From contig NZ_CP019389.1 of NCBI RefSeq assembly GCF_001971785.1, positions 1-64,000 on the forward strand: a DNA stretch of 64,000 bases, in the 5' to 3' direction. The notes beneath the pieces were generated by a model, which did no database searches, was not told the DNA's origin, and saw only the letters and a list, made by a program, of their open reading frames with translations. Source of the DNA: Seonamhaeicola sp. S2-3 (GTDB lineage: Bacteria; Bacteroidota; Bacteroidia; Flavobacteriales; Flavobacteriaceae). Shown here piece after piece: positions 21,051 to 29,362 of this stretch (positions are counted from its first letter, which is position 1; every line of letters begins with the position of its first letter). Both the position numbers and the translations under genes were made by a program.

Positions 21051-22478
21051 ATGAGCAAAACTGCGCAATCGGTATGGGATAACTGTCTTAAATTTATAAA
21101 AGATAATATTCAGCCGCAAGCATATAAAACTTGGTTTGAACCAATTGTTGCAGTTAAGCTTACTGATAAAGCTTTAAGCATACAAGTTCCTAGCAAATTC
21201 TTCTACGAATGGCTAGAAGAGCATTACGTTAAAATTTTAAAAGTAGCACTTACTAAAGAGTTGGGTGAACATGCCAAATTAGTTTACATTATTAAAATGG
21301 AAAACACTTATGGCAACAAACAACCTTTTACAGAAAAAATTCCTAGCTCTAATAGAACAGCCGTAAAATCTCAGGATGTTGATATTCCGTTAAACAACAA
21401 AAGTCCAGAGTTACGCAACCCATTTGTTATTCCTGGCATTAGAAATGTAAAGGTAGAATCTCAACTTAATCCAAATTACAGTTTTGATAACTTTTTAGAA
21501 GGAGATTCTAACCGTTTAGCAAGAAGTGCAGGTTTAGCTGTTGCTAGTAAACCCGGAGGAACATCATTTAATCCTTTATTAATTTTTGGAGGTGTTGGTT
21601 TAGGTAAAACCCATTTAGCACATGCTATTGGAGTTGATATAAAAGACAAATACCCAGAAAAAACGGTTCTTTATATTTCTGCTGAAAAATTTACACAACA
21701 ATATATAGACGCTGTAAAAAAGAATAATAGAAATGATTTTATTCATTTTTATCAAATTATAGATGTTCTTATTATTGATGATGTACAATTCCTTTCAGGA
21801 AAAACAGGAACACAAGATGTTTTCTTTCATATTTTCAATCATTTACACCAAAATGGCAAACAGGTTGTTTTAACAAGTGATAAAGCACCTGTTGATATGC
21901 AAGATATAGAACAACGCTTACTATCTCGTTTCAAATGGGGGCTTTCTGCAGAATTGCAAACACCAGATTTTGAAACCAGAGTTTCTATATTAAAAAACAA
22001 GCTATATAGAGATGGCGTTGAAATGCCTGAAGAAATTGTTGAATACGTAGCTAAAAACATTAAATCTAATGTTAGAGAATTAGAAGGCGCTATCATTTCT
22101 TTAATTGCTCAATCATCTTTTAATAAAAAGGAAATTACACTTGATTTAGCAAGAATTATTGTTGAAAAGTTTGTTAAGAATACAAAACGTGAAGTTTCTA
22201 TAGATTACATTCAAAAAGTAGTATCAGATTATTTCCAAATGGACATAGATACACTGCAATCTAAAACCAGAAAACGTCACATTGTACAAGCACGCCAATT
22301 AGCTATGTTCTTTGCTAAAAAATTCACCAAAGCCTCATTAGCAAGTATTGGTTCTCAAATTGGTAAACGAGACCACGCCACTGTTTTACATGCTTGTAAG
22401 ACAGTTGACAACCTATCTTCAACAGATAAACAGTTTAGAAAATATGTTGAAGATATTACCAAAAAACTTTCTGTATAA
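21051..22478 (+). CDS. dnaA: chromosomal replication initiator protein DnaA
   Basis: A 475-residue initiator of chromosome replication. Domain I spans about 1-85, a short linker follows, and the AAA+ domain has Walker A GGVGLGKTH at 170-178 and Walker B VLIIDDVQFLSG. The DNA-binding domain carries the DnaA signature IGKRDHATVLHACK close to the C-terminus. The 186-base upstream gap has a near-match -7 box (CATATTTG, 20970-20977) but no cluster of TTATCCACA boxes, so oriC is not evident here. Confidence 0.97.
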   Translation: MSKTAQSVWDNCLKFIKDNIQPQAYKTWFEPIVAVKLTDKALSIQVPSKFFYEWLEEHYVKILKVALTKELGEHAKLVYIIKMENTYGNKQPFTEKIPSSNRTAVKSQDVDIPLNNKSPELRNPFVIPGIRNVKVESQLNPNYSFDNFLEGDSNRLARSAGLAVASKPGGTSFNPLLIFGGVGLGKTHLAHAIGVDIKDKYPEKTVLYISAEKFTQQYIDAVKKNNRNDFIHFYQIIDVLIIDDVQFLSGKTGTQDVFFHIFNHLHQNGKQVVLTSDKAPVDMQDIEQRLLSRFKWGLSAELQTPDFETRVSILKNKLYRDGVEMPEEIVEYVAKNIKSNVRELEGAIISLIAQSSFNKKEITLDLARIIVEKFVKNTKREVSIDYIQKVVSDYFQMDIDTLQSKTRKRHIVQARQLAMFFAKKFTKASLASIGSQIGKRDHATVLHACKTVDNLSSTDKQFRKYVEDITKKLSV

Positions 22479-22490
22479 AATTTAATTCAA

Positions 22491-22952
22491 ATGACTAAAA
22501 TATTAATGGTTTGTTTAGGCAATATTTGTCGCTCACCATTAGCCGAAGGTATATTAAAATCAAAACTTCCTTCTGATTTTTTTATTGTAGATTCCGCTGG
22601 AACAGCTAGTTACCATGTTGGCAGCACACCAGACAAACGCTCTATTGCTGTTGCAAAAAAATACGGTTTAGATATATCTCACTTAAGAGGAAGACAATTC
22701 ACCGTTGATGATTTTGATAATTTTGATTACATCTACGTTATGGATGAGTCTAACTACCAAAATGTTATCAAACTAGCAAGAAATGAAGACGATAAAAACA
22801 AGGTAGAAATGATTTTAAATTTGGTTTATCCAAATCAAAACTATGATGTACCAGACCCCTATTATGGCGGTGATCAAGGTTTTGAAAACGTTTATAAAAT
22901 GTTAGATGAAGCATGCTCTATTATTGCTGAAAATTTAAATCAAAATGGATAA
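22491..22952 (+). CDS. low molecular weight protein-tyrosine phosphatase
   Basis: A 153-residue phosphatase. The P-loop is VCLGNICRSP with nucleophile Cys8 and Arg14, and the general-acid Asp lies in VPDPYYGG near the C-terminus. Length is typical of the family. It starts 12 bases after dnaA and overlaps the following methyltransferase start by 8 bases, so dnaA, this gene and the next probably form one unit. Confidence 0.93.
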   Translation: MTKILMVCLGNICRSPLAEGILKSKLPSDFFIVDSAGTASYHVGSTPDKRSIAVAKKYGLDISHLRGRQFTVDDFDNFDYIYVMDESNYQNVIKLARNEDDKNKVEMILNLVYPNQNYDVPDPYYGGDQGFENVYKMLDEACSIIAENLNQNG

Positions 22953-23655
22953 GGGCAATCTTTATTTAATTCCTTGCACGTTGGGAGACAATGACCCTTT
23001 AGAGGTTTTACCAATAACGGTTAAACAAACTATAGAACGCTTAAATATTTTTATTGTTGAAAACGAAAAAACATCAAGACGTTTTATAAAAAGAATTTAT
23101 CCAGAAAAATCACAACCATCTTTACAATTCTTTATTTTAAACAAACATACTGAAATTGCAGATTTACCAAGTTTTTTGGCGCCCTGTTTAAAAGGAAAAC
23201 ATGTTGGTTTACTTTCAGAAGCTGGTTGTCCGGGAATTGCAGATCCTGGTGCCGATGTTGTAAAAATAGCACACCAAAAAAACATAAAAGTTATACCTTT
23301 AGTAGGACCATCTTCTATTTTATTAGCACTCATGAGTTCTGGTATGAACGGACAAAGTTTTGCATTTAACGGCTACCTTCCTATTGATAAGAATGAAAGA
23401 AAAAATGAGTTAAAACGCTTAGAACGCTTATCATTTGAAAAAAAACAATCTCAAATTTTTATTGAAACACCTTACCGAAACAATAAAATGTTAGAAGATA
23501 TTACTAGTGTTTTAGGAGGCAATACAAACATTTGTGTGGCTTGCGATATTACACTTCCGTCAGAATTTATAAAAACAAAAACTGTTAGTGATTGGAAAAA
23601 AAATATGGTAGACCTTCATAAAAGACCTACCATATTTATTATTCATAAAAGCTAA
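22945..23655 (+). CDS. SAM-dependent methyltransferase, RsmI-like
   Basis: A 236-residue tetrapyrrole-methylase-fold protein of the RsmI group. It contains LLSEAGCPGIADPGADVV and VIPLVGPSSILLALMSSGM, corresponding to the SAM-binding loops of 16S rRNA C1402 2'-O-methyltransferase. It is shorter than E. coli RsmI (lacking the C-terminal domain) and has a different N-terminus, so the exact target is uncertain. The start overlaps the phosphatase stop by 8 bases. Confidence 0.87.
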   Translation: MDKGNLYLIPCTLGDNDPLEVLPITVKQTIERLNIFIVENEKTSRRFIKRIYPEKSQPSLQFFILNKHTEIADLPSFLAPCLKGKHVGLLSEAGCPGIADPGADVVKIAHQKNIKVIPLVGPSSILLALMSSGMNGQSFAFNGYLPIDKNERKNELKRLERLSFEKKQSQIFIETPYRNNKMLEDITSVLGGNTNICVACDITLPSEFIKTKTVSDWKKNMVDLHKRPTIFIIHKS

Positions 23656-23657
23656 TT

Positions 23658-24329
23658 TTACATAGCTTTTGCTTTCTTGTTTGGTTTAATAAAAGAAGTA
23701 TCGTAACCAGAAAAACGTTTCATATAAGTATAAACCGTTGTTCCAAAACCATCGGCAAAATTATTTAAGCCGTAACTTCTTAAGTACTTTTTCACACTTC
23801 CAGGTCCTGCTAAATGAGCTGCTGCTAAAATTCCAGATTCAGTAACAACAACACCATTAATTCGTTTTCCAACAAAATTTCTGATGTCTCGTCTTAAAAT
23901 CCATTTGTTTCTTTCAGCATTAGCTATAAAAGCTTTTTCCTGAAGTTTTGGGTCATTTAAAAACTCATTAAGATTATTAATCCCTATAAGTTTTAAAGTT
24001 TCCTTTCCAAATTGGTATTTACCTAAGTAACCAAAGGTATTTACACAAGCATAATCGCCTCTTGATTCTTTAAAAGCCACAGCTTCTTTAAAACCAACAA
24101 AAGATTTACCTAAATAAGGTGAGAAAACTTCGTTTGATGCTATAAGATCTCTGTCTTTAGCAACGTCTGGACTAACCGTATAGTTTAAATCCAGTCCTTT
24201 TGTAGAATACTTACTCAAGTCTACTGTTTCATCAGATGTAAACGAAACACACAATAACATACATATTGTAAGCCCGAGGGTAAAATAACTTGCAATATTC
24301 TTTACCATAGTTCTAAATTTTTTCAGCAT
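23658..24329 (-). CDS. exported lysozyme-like / transglycosylase-type protein
   Basis: A 223-residue protein with an N-terminal hydrophobic signal segment (about 10-30). The core has FKEAVAFKESRGDYACVNTFGYLGKYQFG, split here between a likely catalytic Glu in KESRG and the GKYQFG motif, as in lysozyme-superfamily enzymes that cleave peptidoglycan. AAHLAGPGSVKKYL follows. A second Met at residue 8 is an alternative start. It faces the RsmI-like gene and lies near two other envelope genes (DUF2279 and mltG) on the same strand. Confidence 0.75.
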   Translation of the reverse strand: MLKKFRTMVKNIASYFTLGLTICMLLCVSFTSDETVDLSKYSTKGLDLNYTVSPDVAKDRDLIASNEVFSPYLGKSFVGFKEAVAFKESRGDYACVNTFGYLGKYQFGKETLKLIGINNLNEFLNDPKLQEKAFIANAERNKWILRRDIRNFVGKRINGVVVTESGILAAAHLAGPGSVKKYLRSYGLNNFADGFGTTVYTYMKRFSGYDTSFIKPNKKAKAM

Positions 24330-24417
24330 AGATTACAAAAACTATGCCTTGAAATTTGAGCGTGCAAAATTATAAAAAATTCTAATAACTTCAAAACTAC
24401 TCGTTTAAATACTCTTT

Positions 24418-25329
24418 TTAATAGTAGAATAGATGAAAAACACACTTTTTGTTACTTATTTCTAAGGTAGGAAAGGGCATTTTTATCATACTAAAAATGC
24501 TAAAAACAGATCTTAACAGGGGAGAATTTGTTTTAATTTTTTTCAAATTTACATCAAAACTTAAATAGAATTGACGTTTTCTATTATAACTTGTTAACAA
24601 CTGATTGTCAATATCTTCTATTCCTTTAAGCATACCTTCGGCTCCATAGCCTACGGCAACATTTAGCCACTTAGGGATTTTTGTTTCTTTTAAAAAAGAA
24701 TGAAGGTTAACGCTTAGCCAATACGTTTGTCCGTTATAATCTTTTAAAACTTCTTCTAAAAGGCCTTCTCCTAACTTTTCGGGGTTTTGAGACGCGTATT
24801 TTGTTTGGTGAAATGAGTACTTAACGTCAATTCGCTGTTCATTCCATAGTAATTCTTGACTAATATAGAGTCCTGTTCCCGTTGCATTAGCTAAAACATC
24901 GCCCCAAGAAAATCCCCATTCTTTAGAGAAACCATCTAACACTTCTACAGCAGTTAAAAACCCAAACCCTAATGTGGCACCATATAATAATTGATCTTTT
25001 TTACAAACACCACTCCAATCTAATACATTGGCTCCTACTCTTCCTAATTGATAAGAAGTAAATACATGCCCCATTTTATCCATCTGCAACCACTCATTAT
25101 TATCATTTAGCGTATGAAACTTAGAACGGTCATAGTCTGAATACCACAATTGGTTTAATCCTATTAATGACATTGACGCTAAAGCAGTTTCAGAAATAAC
25201 AACTAAATTGCGTCTAGACTTGTTTAAAGTGTCACTTGGTGTTAAAAAAGTATCTAATTTAGATTGAGAAAATGATACTGTTGATGCAAAAACAGCTAAA
25301 AAAAGATATATAAAACTAAGCCATTTCAC
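24418..25329 (-). CDS. DUF2279 (YfiM-like) envelope protein
   Basis: A 303-residue exported protein with signal peptide (residues 1-21, ending FSQS). The DUF2279 region has MDKMGHVFTSYQLGRVGA and GATLGFGFLTAVEVLDGFSKEWGFSWGD, with conserved His, Glu and Asp residues in membrane-like helices. The start is GTG at 25329 and overlaps the mltG stop by one base (TAGTG). Function unknown; coupling to mltG suggests an envelope role. Confidence 0.8.
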   Translation of the reverse strand: MKWLSFIYLFLAVFASTVSFSQSKLDTFLTPSDTLNKSRRNLVVISETALASMSLIGLNQLWYSDYDRSKFHTLNDNNEWLQMDKMGHVFTSYQLGRVGANVLDWSGVCKKDQLLYGATLGFGFLTAVEVLDGFSKEWGFSWGDVLANATGTGLYISQELLWNEQRIDVKYSFHQTKYASQNPEKLGEGLLEEVLKDYNGQTYWLSVNLHSFLKETKIPKWLNVAVGYGAEGMLKGIEDIDNQLLTSYNRKRQFYLSFDVNLKKIKTNSPLLRSVFSIFSMIKMPFPTLEISNKKCVFHLFYY

Positions 25330-26372
25330 TATTTATTAATTCCTTGTGAAGATAAATACCGTTGATATGCTCTAGCATTTACATTATGTTGCGCCAACGT
25401 TTTAGCAAATTTATGGTAACCAATACGTTTAGCATCTGCTGCAAAATATAGATACTTGTGCTTTTCGTAATTTAAAACAGCATCAATAGCAGATATATCT
25501 GGCATTGCTATAAGTCCTGGTGGCAAACCAGCATTTTTATAGGTATTGTATGGTGACTCTATTTCTTTATGAACATTTAGCACACGCTTAATAACCGTAT
25601 TTTTATATTTTGGTAATTGATACGCGGCAAATTTAAGGGTTGGGTCTGCTTGTAGTGGCATACCAATTTTTAACCTATTTATGTAAACACCTGCAATTCT
25701 TGGCTGTTCAGAAGGCTGCTTAGATTCCTCATAAACAATAGATGCCAATGTCATTACTTCATCTTGAGATAACCCAAGTGCTTTTGCCTTATTTAATCGC
25801 GATTGATTCCAAAAACGATTATACTCTTTTAGCATGCGGTCTCTAAAAGCTTCTGCAGACGTATTCCAGAAAAATTCATAACTATTAGGTAAATACATAC
25901 CTAAAGCCGTTTCGTTTTTAAAATTATTTTTAGCGTAAAATGTTTCGTCTTTCATGGCATTTAATAGCGAAACACTATCTGCTTCTATTTGCAATGCTAT
26001 TCTACCAGCAAGTTTTTCTAATGAGTTCTGGTTATTAAAAGACACTTTTACAGGAACGTTTTTACTTCTTATAGAGTTAATAATATCATTATTACTCATG
26101 CCTTTTTTTATAACAAACTTACCAGCTTTTACATTACTTATATATTTTTTTTGTTTAGCTAAGGCATCAAACTTATTGATGTTTTTTAGTAAGGGTTTTA
26201 ATTGTTTTCTAACATCTTGATAGGTATCGGTAGATTTTACATAAATATAAGCTTCATCATTATTAAAAGCCGTATTGGGCACCATCATTGCAGAATAAAT
26301 ATAGTATGCCAAATAAGCTGCAACCGCTAGCCCAATTAAAGCAATAGCCCAAAGAATTTTTTTAATGTACAT
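25329..26372 (-). CDS. mltG: endolytic transglycosylase MltG
   Basis: A 347-residue inner-membrane enzyme that cuts nascent glycan strands. One membrane helix lies at about 6-26, a LysM-like region at about 40-110, and the YceG domain carries the catalytic Glu in LASIVYEESKQP (Glu215/216) with GVYINRLKIGMPLQADPT downstream. Length matches the family. It lies between a GNAT gene (1 base away) and the DUF2279 gene (1-base overlap), in a dapF-GNAT-mltG-DUF2279 operon. Confidence 0.94.
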   Translation of the reverse strand: MYIKKILWAIALIGLAVAAYLAYYIYSAMMVPNTAFNNDEAYIYVKSTDTYQDVRKQLKPLLKNINKFDALAKQKKYISNVKAGKFVIKKGMSNNDIINSIRSKNVPVKVSFNNQNSLEKLAGRIALQIEADSVSLLNAMKDETFYAKNNFKNETALGMYLPNSYEFFWNTSAEAFRDRMLKEYNRFWNQSRLNKAKALGLSQDEVMTLASIVYEESKQPSEQPRIAGVYINRLKIGMPLQADPTLKFAAYQLPKYKNTVIKRVLNVHKEIESPYNTYKNAGLPPGLIAMPDISAIDAVLNYEKHKYLYFAADAKRIGYHKFAKTLAQHNVNARAYQRYLSSQGINK

Positions 26373-26373
26373 A

Positions 26374-26898
26374 TTAATTATTTATAAGCTGAAATAAATA
26401 TTCGTTTTTATATGAATTATTAACGTAGTTCCAGTCTTTTTTAAGCCCTACTTGTTTAAAGCCTTCATTTTTAAAAAGCTTTATGCTAACTTCATTCTCT
26501 TCTGAAATGTTGCAATACAATTGGTGCAACCCTAAATGTGTAAAACAATAAGAAACTAGTAGTTTTAAAGCTTCAGAACCATACCCTTTTCCTCTAGCCT
26601 CGGTATCTTTTATTAAAATACCTATTCCGGCTCTACTGTTTTTAAAATCGAAATCAAAAATATCAATCATTCCTAAAGGCGCATCATTATAATTTGAAAT
26701 TACCAACCTAAGTTGTTTCACCTCATAAATATCTTTATGTGCGTTTTCTAAATATTGTTTTATTATAAATTTTGAAAATGGTGTTTGAGTATTGCTAACC
26801 TCCCATATAGATTCGTCATTTTCAACCGCATGAACAAACTCTAAATCTTCTGGCTCTAAAGCACGTAGGTAAATATTTTTTCCTTTTAACGTAATCAT
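26374..26898 (-). CDS. RimJ/RimL-type GNAT N-acetyltransferase
   Basis: A 174-residue acetyltransferase beginning MITLKGKNIYLRALEPEDLEF, typical of the RimJ/RimL/Ard1 branch. The acetyl-CoA loop is EARGKGYGSEALKLL at about 99-113, followed by NISEENEVSIKLFKNEGF. The target amine is unknown. Its start overlaps the dapF stop by four bases and mltG starts one base after its stop. Confidence 0.88.
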   Translation of the reverse strand: MITLKGKNIYLRALEPEDLEFVHAVENDESIWEVSNTQTPFSKFIIKQYLENAHKDIYEVKQLRLVISNYNDAPLGMIDIFDFDFKNSRAGIGILIKDTEARGKGYGSEALKLLVSYCFTHLGLHQLYCNISEENEVSIKLFKNEGFKQVGLKKDWNYVNNSYKNEYLFQLINN

Positions 26899-27668
26899 AC
26901 AGTTCCTTTAAACACTAATTTTGCAGGACCAATAAGCCATACGTTTTTATAAGCTCTATTTACAACATCAAAAGTAACTTTTAGTTCACCTCCTTGCACT
27001 TTTAACGTTATGGTGTTATCTTTTGTTTGTTTTGTTGCATTCATAGCTATTGCTACAGCAGTTACTCCAGTACCGCACGATAATGTTTCATCTTCAACAC
27101 CGCGTTCATAGGTTCTAACCAAAAACGTATCATCTGATATCTTCTTAACAAAATTTACATTAGTACCAACATCATTATAGGGCGCTCCATAGCGAATTTT
27201 GGCTCCTTTTTCTTTAATATTAAAAGTATCTATATGGTCTTCAAACTGCACATGATGTGGCGAACCGGTATCTAAAAACACATGACTGTCATATTTATTA
27301 ACCTCATCAACATCTTGCATTTGTAACTTTACAATATCATCATCAATGTAGGCATGATGTAAACCATCAATAGCTTCAAAAGTAGCTTTGTTTTTTATAA
27401 TTCCTAAATCTCTAGCAAACGCCACTAAACAACGCCCTCCATTACCACACATGGTACTTTCGTTTCCGTCAGAATTGTAATAAACCATTTTAAAATCGTA
27501 CTCATCATGGTTTTCTAGTAAAATAAGACCATCTGCACCTATGCCAAAACGTCTGTCGCATAAGAAAGCAACACGTTTGGTATTATTTTTGTCGAATTTT
27601 TGTTGACGATTATCAATCATCACAAAATCGTTTCCTGTTCCTTGATATTTATAAAATTCTTGTTGCAT
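26895..27668 (-). CDS. dapF: diaminopimelate epimerase
   Basis: A 257-residue epimerase converting LL- to meso-diaminopimelate for cell wall and lysine. The two catalytic Cys are in STMCGNGGRC and LSCGTGVTA; the start region FYKYQGTGNDFVMID is standard. I chose the ATG at 27668 rather than 27680 because a -7 box sits at 27678-27685, on top of the longer start. The stop overlaps the next gene by four bases. Confidence 0.95.
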   Translation of the reverse strand: MQQEFYKYQGTGNDFVMIDNRQQKFDKNNTKRVAFLCDRRFGIGADGLILLENHDEYDFKMVYYNSDGNESTMCGNGGRCLVAFARDLGIIKNKATFEAIDGLHHAYIDDDIVKLQMQDVDEVNKYDSHVFLDTGSPHHVQFEDHIDTFNIKEKGAKIRYGAPYNDVGTNVNFVKKISDDTFLVRTYERGVEDETLSCGTGVTAVAIAMNATKQTKDNTITLKVQGGELKVTFDVVNRAYKNVWLIGPAKLVFKGTV

Positions 27669-27677
27669 AATATGGCA

Positions 27678-27685
27678 CAAATATA
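27678..27685 (-). promoter_or_regulatory. candidate -7 promoter box for dapF
   Basis: The minus strand reads TATATTTG, a TAnnTTTG match only nine bases before the dapF ATG at 27668. If real, the transcript would have almost no leader. Confidence 0.4.
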
Positions 27686-27710
27686 TGAATATAAAACCGT
27701 TTTATTGATT

Positions 27711-27750
27711 GTTAAGTTGGCGTTAAAGTTGGCGTTAAAAAACAGTTAAA
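27711..27750. promoter_or_regulatory. phased GTTAA array upstream of htrA
   Basis: GTTAA begins at 27711, 27722, 27734 and 27745, at 11, 12 and 11 base spacing; the middle part is a tandem copy of GTTGGCGTTAAA (27716-27739). Spacing near one helical turn suggests a multi-site operator between dapF and htrA. Confidence 0.5.
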
Positions 27751-27818
27751 TGAAAATATTAAACTAATAAATATTTAATTTTAATCGTTCATTAAATAAA
27801 ACTTAATACTGAAAAATT

Positions 27819-29225
27819 ATGAAGAAGATTTTATCGTTAGTACTGATTTCGGCCTTAGGTGGTGTTTTAACACTAGGAGGATATAAATTATTTTTAGAAG
27901 AGGAAAACACGGTAGTTGTAGATAATAATACACAAACAACCCCTACGTTTTTACCAACAAGTAATATAAACACCTTATATAACACTACCGAAGCACCAGA
28001 TTTTGTTGAAGCTGCAGAAAACACAGTTCATGCAGTAGTACATGTAAAAAACTTATCTATGAGTTCTGGACAAATGACTTTTGAAGATTTCTTTTTTGGA
28101 AGAAGTTCTCAGCGTCCGCAAGTAGGCACAGGTTCTGGAGTTATTGTTAATGCAGATGGGTATATTATTACTAATAACCATGTTATTAAAAATGCCCAAG
28201 AATTATCAGTTACCTTAAATAACAACAAAACTTATGAAGCTGAATTAGTTGGAGCAGATTCTAAAACAGATATTGCGCTTTTAAAAATTGATGCCGACGA
28301 AGATTTGCCTTTTGTTACTTTTGGAGATTCTGATAATGCCAAAGTAGGCGAATGGGTTTTAGCTGTTGGTAATCCGTTTAATTTAACCTCAACAGTTACC
28401 GCTGGAATTATTAGCGCAAAGGCTAGAGATCTATCTGGCAACAGTTCACAATCTTTCATTCAAACCGATGCCGCTGTAAACCCCGGTAATTCTGGTGGTG
28501 CTCTTGTTAATACTAATGGTGAACTTATTGGTATTAATACAGCTATAACATCTCAAACAGGATCATACATTGGATACTCCTTTGCTGTTCCTAGCAATAT
28601 TGCTAGAAAAGTAATTGAAGACATTATGGAGTATGGTAATGTTCAAAACGGTATTTTAGGAATTAGAGGCGGTACACTTAATAGTAAAGCTTCTGAAGAA
28701 TTAGGCGTTAATGATACTGAAGGTGTTTATATAGCAGAAGTTGTTGAAGATTCTGGAGCTGATAGAGCTGGTTTAAAAGAAGGTGATATTATTAAGAAAA
28801 TAAATAATATTAAAATTTCTAAATTTTCAGATTTAACAGGTCAAATAAGCTCTAAAAGGCCAAATGATGTTGTTAATGTAACCTACTCTAGAGACGGAAA
28901 ATTATACACCACACCTGTTACTTTGCTAAAAAATGAAACTTATACCATGCCTTTGGTTGGAGAAGTTAAAAATGCAAAAGAAAAAGATTTGAAAAAACTT
29001 AAGGCAGAACATGGTGTAAAAATTATTAAACTAGATGATAAATACGCCGATTATTGGAAAAATAACGGTGTAGAAGAAGGAAGCATTATAACATCAATTA
29101 ACGGAGTAAAAGTAAATTCTGTTGATGATGTTCAAAATGCACTAAAAAACAAATCAGAATACGAATCGTTGAGAATAGAACTAATTAATTCTCGTGGAGA
29201 AAAAGAACGATTCAATTTTAGATAA
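27819..29225 (+). CDS. HtrA/Deg family periplasmic serine protease
   Basis: A 468-residue envelope protease/chaperone. The N-terminal hydrophobic segment (about 3-22) anchors or exports it. The trypsin-like domain has the complete triad: His121 in ITNNHVI, Asp151 in KTDIALL and Ser225 in NPGNSGGAL. Two PDZ domains follow (about 275-370 and 385-465), each ending in segments such as AGLKEGDIIKKIN and VEEGSIITSING. Length and order match DegP/DegQ. It is monocistronic, with a GTTAA array upstream and a strong terminator downstream. Confidence 0.93.
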   Translation: MKKILSLVLISALGGVLTLGGYKLFLEEENTVVVDNNTQTTPTFLPTSNINTLYNTTEAPDFVEAAENTVHAVVHVKNLSMSSGQMTFEDFFFGRSSQRPQVGTGSGVIVNADGYIITNNHVIKNAQELSVTLNNNKTYEAELVGADSKTDIALLKIDADEDLPFVTFGDSDNAKVGEWVLAVGNPFNLTSTVTAGIISAKARDLSGNSSQSFIQTDAAVNPGNSGGALVNTNGELIGINTAITSQTGSYIGYSFAVPSNIARKVIEDIMEYGNVQNGILGIRGGTLNSKASEELGVNDTEGVYIAEVVEDSGADRAGLKEGDIIKKINNIKISKFSDLTGQISSKRPNDVVNVTYSRDGKLYTTPVTLLKNETYTMPLVGEVKNAKEKDLKKLKAEHGVKIIKLDDKYADYWKNNGVEEGSIITSINGVKVNSVDDVQNALKNKSEYESLRIELINSRGEKERFNFR

Positions 29226-29251
29226 TTAATATAAAACATTTAAAACACGCC

Positions 29252-29287
29252 AATAACCTCTTTAAAATTAAAGAGGTTATTTTTTTA
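29252..29287 (+). terminator. intrinsic terminator of htrA
   Basis: Twelve-bp stem AATAACCTCTTT/AAAGAGGTTATT with a short A/T loop, followed by a run of T residues, 26 bases after the htrA stop. Confidence 0.88.
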
Positions 29288-29320
29288 TGTAAACACACTA
29301 CGAAAACGTTTGAAATATGA

Positions 29321-29328
29321 TAATTTTG
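29321..29328 (+). promoter_or_regulatory. candidate -7 promoter box for gap
   Basis: TAATTTTG matches TAnnTTTG and lies 34 bases before the gap ATG. A TTTG sits only eight bases upstream, too close to be the -33 element. Confidence 0.42.
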
Positions 29329-29362
29329 CTAAAACTAAACATACAACTAAAACTATTTAAGC

